Positions 61,748 through 64,000 of a stretch of DNA of 64,000 nt are shown here, piece after piece. Position numbers and translations under genes: made by a program. The notes below the pieces were generated by a model that saw only the letters and a program-made list of their open reading frames with translations, had not been told where the DNA came from and searched no databases. The DNA is taken from positions 1 through 64,000 of the forward strand of contig NZ_FOVO01000001.1 of assembly GCF_900115195.1 (NCBI RefSeq), given 5' to 3'. The stretch is from Xenorhabdus japonica. Lineage in GTDB: Bacteria; Pseudomonadota; Gammaproteobacteria; Enterobacterales; Enterobacteriaceae. Numbering within the stretch: the first letter of the stretch is position 1; every line of letters starts with the position of its first letter.

Positions 61748-62746
61748 ATGGTGCCTGAGATATTGAAAGCAAGCTGGTTAAACCGTGAACCTCAGTTCTC
61801 TGCCTTTACAAATGGACTATTACTGGACTTTTGGCAAACGAGGGAAGAAAGGCAATTTATGGGGATTGATGATGTTCCCATCCATTATGTCTCCTTTTGT
61901 TCCCCCCTCCACGACAAAACACTCGTGATTTTGCCCGGCCGAAGTGAAAGCTATGTGAAATATCCTGAAGTGGCTTACGATTTTTATCACTTGGGTTACG
62001 ATATTTTTATTATTGATCATCGCGGGCAAGGTCGTTCTGGGCGAATATTGGATGATCGACAAAAAGGCCATGTCGAAGAGTTCGATCATTATGTGGATGA
62101 CTTAGCTAAATTTATTGATCTTGAAGTGGCTCCCCGTCAGGCTCATCGCTGTTATGCACTGGCCCATTCGATGGGCGGTGCGATTTTGAGTCGTTTTCTG
62201 ATGCGTTACCAAGAGCCGATTTTTCGTGCTGTGGCGCTATGTGCACCGATGTTTGGTATTTATTTACCGATGCCTCGTTGGTTAGCCAATATTCTGGTTG
62301 AACAGGCGGAACCCCATTTCAAAAGGCGTACCGCTTATGCTCTCTCAACGGGGAAATGGCAACCATTGCCCTATTTTATCAATTTATTAACGCACAGCTA
62401 TGCGCGTTACCAGCGTTATTTGCGTTACTGTGCTGATTATCCTGAATTGCGCCTTGGTGGGCCGACTTATCATTGGATGCGTGAAAGTATGCTGATGGGG
62501 GATAATCTGATTGAAAATGCGGGTAAAATTCAGAACCCACTCATGGTCTTGCAAGCGAGTGAAGATAAGATAGTGAGTAATCGGGAGCTATTGGCTTTTT
62601 GTGAGTCACGCCAAAAAGCAGAAACAGGAAAAGAAGAACAAAATCCTCTAATTATCCAAGGAGCTCATCACGAAATCCTGTTCGAAGAAGATGCATTGCG
62701 GGCGCAGGCTCTCAATGCAATTTGTGATTTTTTTGACCAGAACTGA
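61748..62746 (+). CDS. pldB: Lysophospholipase L2
   Basis: A 332-residue alpha/beta-hydrolase that cleaves lysophospholipids. The nucleophile serine is in ALAHSMGGAIL, the oxyanion/upstream segment is VILPGRSESYVKYPE, and the C-terminal histidine is in IQGAHHEILFE. It follows recQ by 36 bases with AGAGG upstream. E. coli has rhtC and rhtB between recQ and pldB; they are absent here. Confidence 0.95.
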   Translation: MVPEILKASWLNREPQFSAFTNGLLLDFWQTREERQFMGIDDVPIHYVSFCSPLHDKTLVILPGRSESYVKYPEVAYDFYHLGYDIFIIDHRGQGRSGRILDDRQKGHVEEFDHYVDDLAKFIDLEVAPRQAHRCYALAHSMGGAILSRFLMRYQEPIFRAVALCAPMFGIYLPMPRWLANILVEQAEPHFKRRTAYALSTGKWQPLPYFINLLTHSYARYQRYLRYCADYPELRLGGPTYHWMRESMLMGDNLIENAGKIQNPLMVLQASEDKIVSNRELLAFCESRQKAETGKEEQNPLIIQGAHHEILFEEDALRAQALNAICDFFDQN

Positions 62747-62767
62747 TCTAGTTTAGGAACCATAACC

Positions 62768-63592
62768 ATGTACCATGTTGTTGCTTCAGATTTAGATGGC
62801 ACTTTGTTGTCTCCCGACCATAAATTAACCCCGTATACCAAGGAAACGCTGAACTTGCTGACGGAACAAGGAATTCATTTTATTTTCGCAACAGGGCGCC
62901 ATCATGTTGATGTGGGGCAGATCCGTGATGGGTTGGGCATTGATGCTTATATGATCACATCTAACGGTGCAAGAGTTCACAATATTCAGGATGAATTGGT
63001 ATTCAGCCATAACTTAGATCCTGAGATTGCCCATGATTTATGTTTATTGGAGTTTGATAATCCCGATATCCTGACAAATTACTTCAATAATGACGCTTGG
63101 TTAATGAATAGGGAAGCTCCCGAGCAAGAGGAGTTTTTTCAGGAGTCAGTATTCCATTATCAGCTTTTTCAACGCGATAATTTTCCCACTGATGGCGTGT
63201 GTAAAGTTTATTACATCAGTGAAGATCATGATTATTTGGTGGATTTGGAAGAGAGAATTAAAGCGCGTTGGGGAGCAAGGGTTAATGTCAGCTTTTCACT
63301 GAGAAATTGCTTGGAAGTGATGGCTGGTGGTGTTTCTAAAGGTCATGCGTTGGAGCAAGTTTGTCAATTGATTGGATACCAATTGAGTGACTGCATTGCT
63401 TTCGGCGATGGTATGAATGATCGGGAAATGTTGAGTGTGGCAGGCAAAGGCTGCATTATGCAGGGAGCGCACCAGCGCTTGAAAGACATTCTACCTGATA
63501 TGGAAGTTATTGGTTCCAATGCTGATGATGCTGTTTCTTGTTATTTGAGGAAAATGTATCAAGTTGGAAGCTATTTGAAGCTAATAGTCTGA
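62768..63592 (+). CDS. yigL: Cof-type HAD phosphatase YigL
   Basis: A 274-residue HAD-superfamily IIB (Cof) phosphatase. Motif I ASDLDGTLLS with catalytic D8 and D10, motif II ITSNGAR, and motif IV AFGDGMNDREML. The E. coli enzyme dephosphorylates pyridoxal 5'-phosphate and sugar phosphates. It follows pldB by 21 bases and is probably co-transcribed. Confidence 0.95.
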   Translation: MYHVVASDLDGTLLSPDHKLTPYTKETLNLLTEQGIHFIFATGRHHVDVGQIRDGLGIDAYMITSNGARVHNIQDELVFSHNLDPEIAHDLCLLEFDNPDILTNYFNNDAWLMNREAPEQEEFFQESVFHYQLFQRDNFPTDGVCKVYYISEDHDYLVDLEERIKARWGARVNVSFSLRNCLEVMAGGVSKGHALEQVCQLIGYQLSDCIAFGDGMNDREMLSVAGKGCIMQGAHQRLKDILPDMEVIGSNADDAVSCYLRKMYQVGSYLKLIV

Positions 63593-63603
63593 ATAATTGT
63601 TTT

Positions 63604-63634
63604 AAAACAGCATCCGATGTGATGCTGTTTTTTA
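63604..63634 (+). terminator. Intrinsic terminator after yigL
   Basis: AAAACAGCATC (63604-63614) pairs with GATGCTGTTTT (from 63621), 6-base loop, followed by a T-run. Ends the pldB-yigL transcript. Confidence 0.92.
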
Positions 63635-64000
63635 TGTCATGATAGATGTTTTCTCAGTCACATTTGATAACTCCCCTGCCGTGTAATGTAGAAAATCGCA
63701 AAATAGATTTGGATAAATATTAGGATTGATTTTCGATTAAAAGAGTCAATAAGCTTGCCAATAAAAGGGGTTAAGAAAAGAATCAAGATAGCGGAAGGAG
63801 TGCGGGTTCACCTGAGGTATTACTGATATACCACGGAATAAGATACATCCCGATGGAAACGGTAACTGATGAAGAGAAGTTGGATATCAAAAAAGTGCTA
63901 TCAGAAGCCAAGTCCGCCCGGAAAAAAAATAGATATTTTCATATCTATACTAATGATTTTAAAACAATAAAATAATTAATTACTTTTATAAGACAAATCA
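63635..64000. other. Terminal stretch with a possible gene remnant
   Basis: About 365 bases after the yigL terminator. The only open frame of note is at 63775-63975; see the small ORF entry. The rest is AT-rich and uninformative. Confidence 0.5.
63853..63975 (+). CDS. Unassigned 40-residue ORF, possible remnant
   Basis: A 40-residue, Lys/Glu-rich frame starting METVTDEEKLDIKKV and ending YTNDFKTIK. The same frame is open back to 63775 without a start codon and reads plausibly (PEVLLIYHGIRYIP). This suggests the 3' end of a broken gene rather than a small intact one. No family recognised, and no clear ribosome-binding site before ATG 63853. Confidence 0.25.
   Translation: METVTDEEKLDIKKVLSEAKSARKKNRYFHIYTNDFKTIK

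Overview
The window is a core chromosomal segment of an enterobacterium. Gene order follows the Escherichia coli rrnC to pldB region almost exactly: end of an rRNA operon, tRNA-Asp and tRNA-Trp, hdfR, maoP, yifB/comM, ilvLGMEDAYC, rep, gppA, rhlB, trxA, rho, the enterobacterial common antigen (ECA) cluster, yifK/thrP, four tRNAs, glmZ, hemCDXY, cyaA, cyaY, lptM, dapF, yigA, xerC, yigB, uvrD, corA, rarD, yigI, pldA, recQ, pldB, yigL. Protein divergence from E. coli, AT-rich spacers, and an intact ilvG suggest the Morganellaceae (Xenorhabdus/Photorhabdus type). That placement is inference; no 16S sequence is present.

Region 1 (1-13.4 kb): 5S tail, two tRNAs, hdfR/maoP divergent pair, yifB/comM, then branched-chain amino acid synthesis. 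The ilv operon has a complete attenuator: a leader peptide rich in Ile/Val/Leu, a terminator, and a perfect antiterminator pairing. ilvY is divergent from ilvC. Region 2 (13.4-22.6 kb): a class II histone-deacetylase-like amidohydrolase broken by one extra base immediately before its catalytic tyrosine, then rep, gppA, rhlB, trxA and rho. Region 3 (22.9-35.9 kb): the complete ECA cluster wecA-wzzE-wecBC-rffGH-wecDE-wzxE-wecF-wzyE-wecG, mostly with ATGA-type overlaps that suggest translational coupling.

Region 4 (36-47 kb): threonine/serine permease, Arg-His-Leu-Pro tRNA operon, the glmZ small RNA with a clear sigma-54 promoter and two upstream GlrR-type palindromes, the haem genes hemCDXY, and divergent cyaA with a UUG start and a CRP site. 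Region 5 (47-54.9 kb): lptM-dapF-yigA-xerC-yigB as one tight operon, then uvrD, corA and rarD. Region 6 (54.9-58.2 kb) is the most accessory-looking part: a sodium:neurotransmitter-symporter-family gene whose start overlaps the stop of a truncated brnQ remnant, plus unassigned ORFs in AT-rich sequence. Region 7 (58.2-64 kb): yigI, pldA, recQ, pldB, yigL and a terminal stretch with a possible gene remnant.

I found no CRISPR array, complete insertion sequence, prophage, toxin cluster or convincing new multi-gene system. The observations most worth a second look are the homopolymer frameshift in the deacetylase, the brnQ/symporter junction, the sigma-54 control of glmZ, the paired palindromes before wecA, the unusual rho leader, and the lack of a normal LexA box at uvrD.
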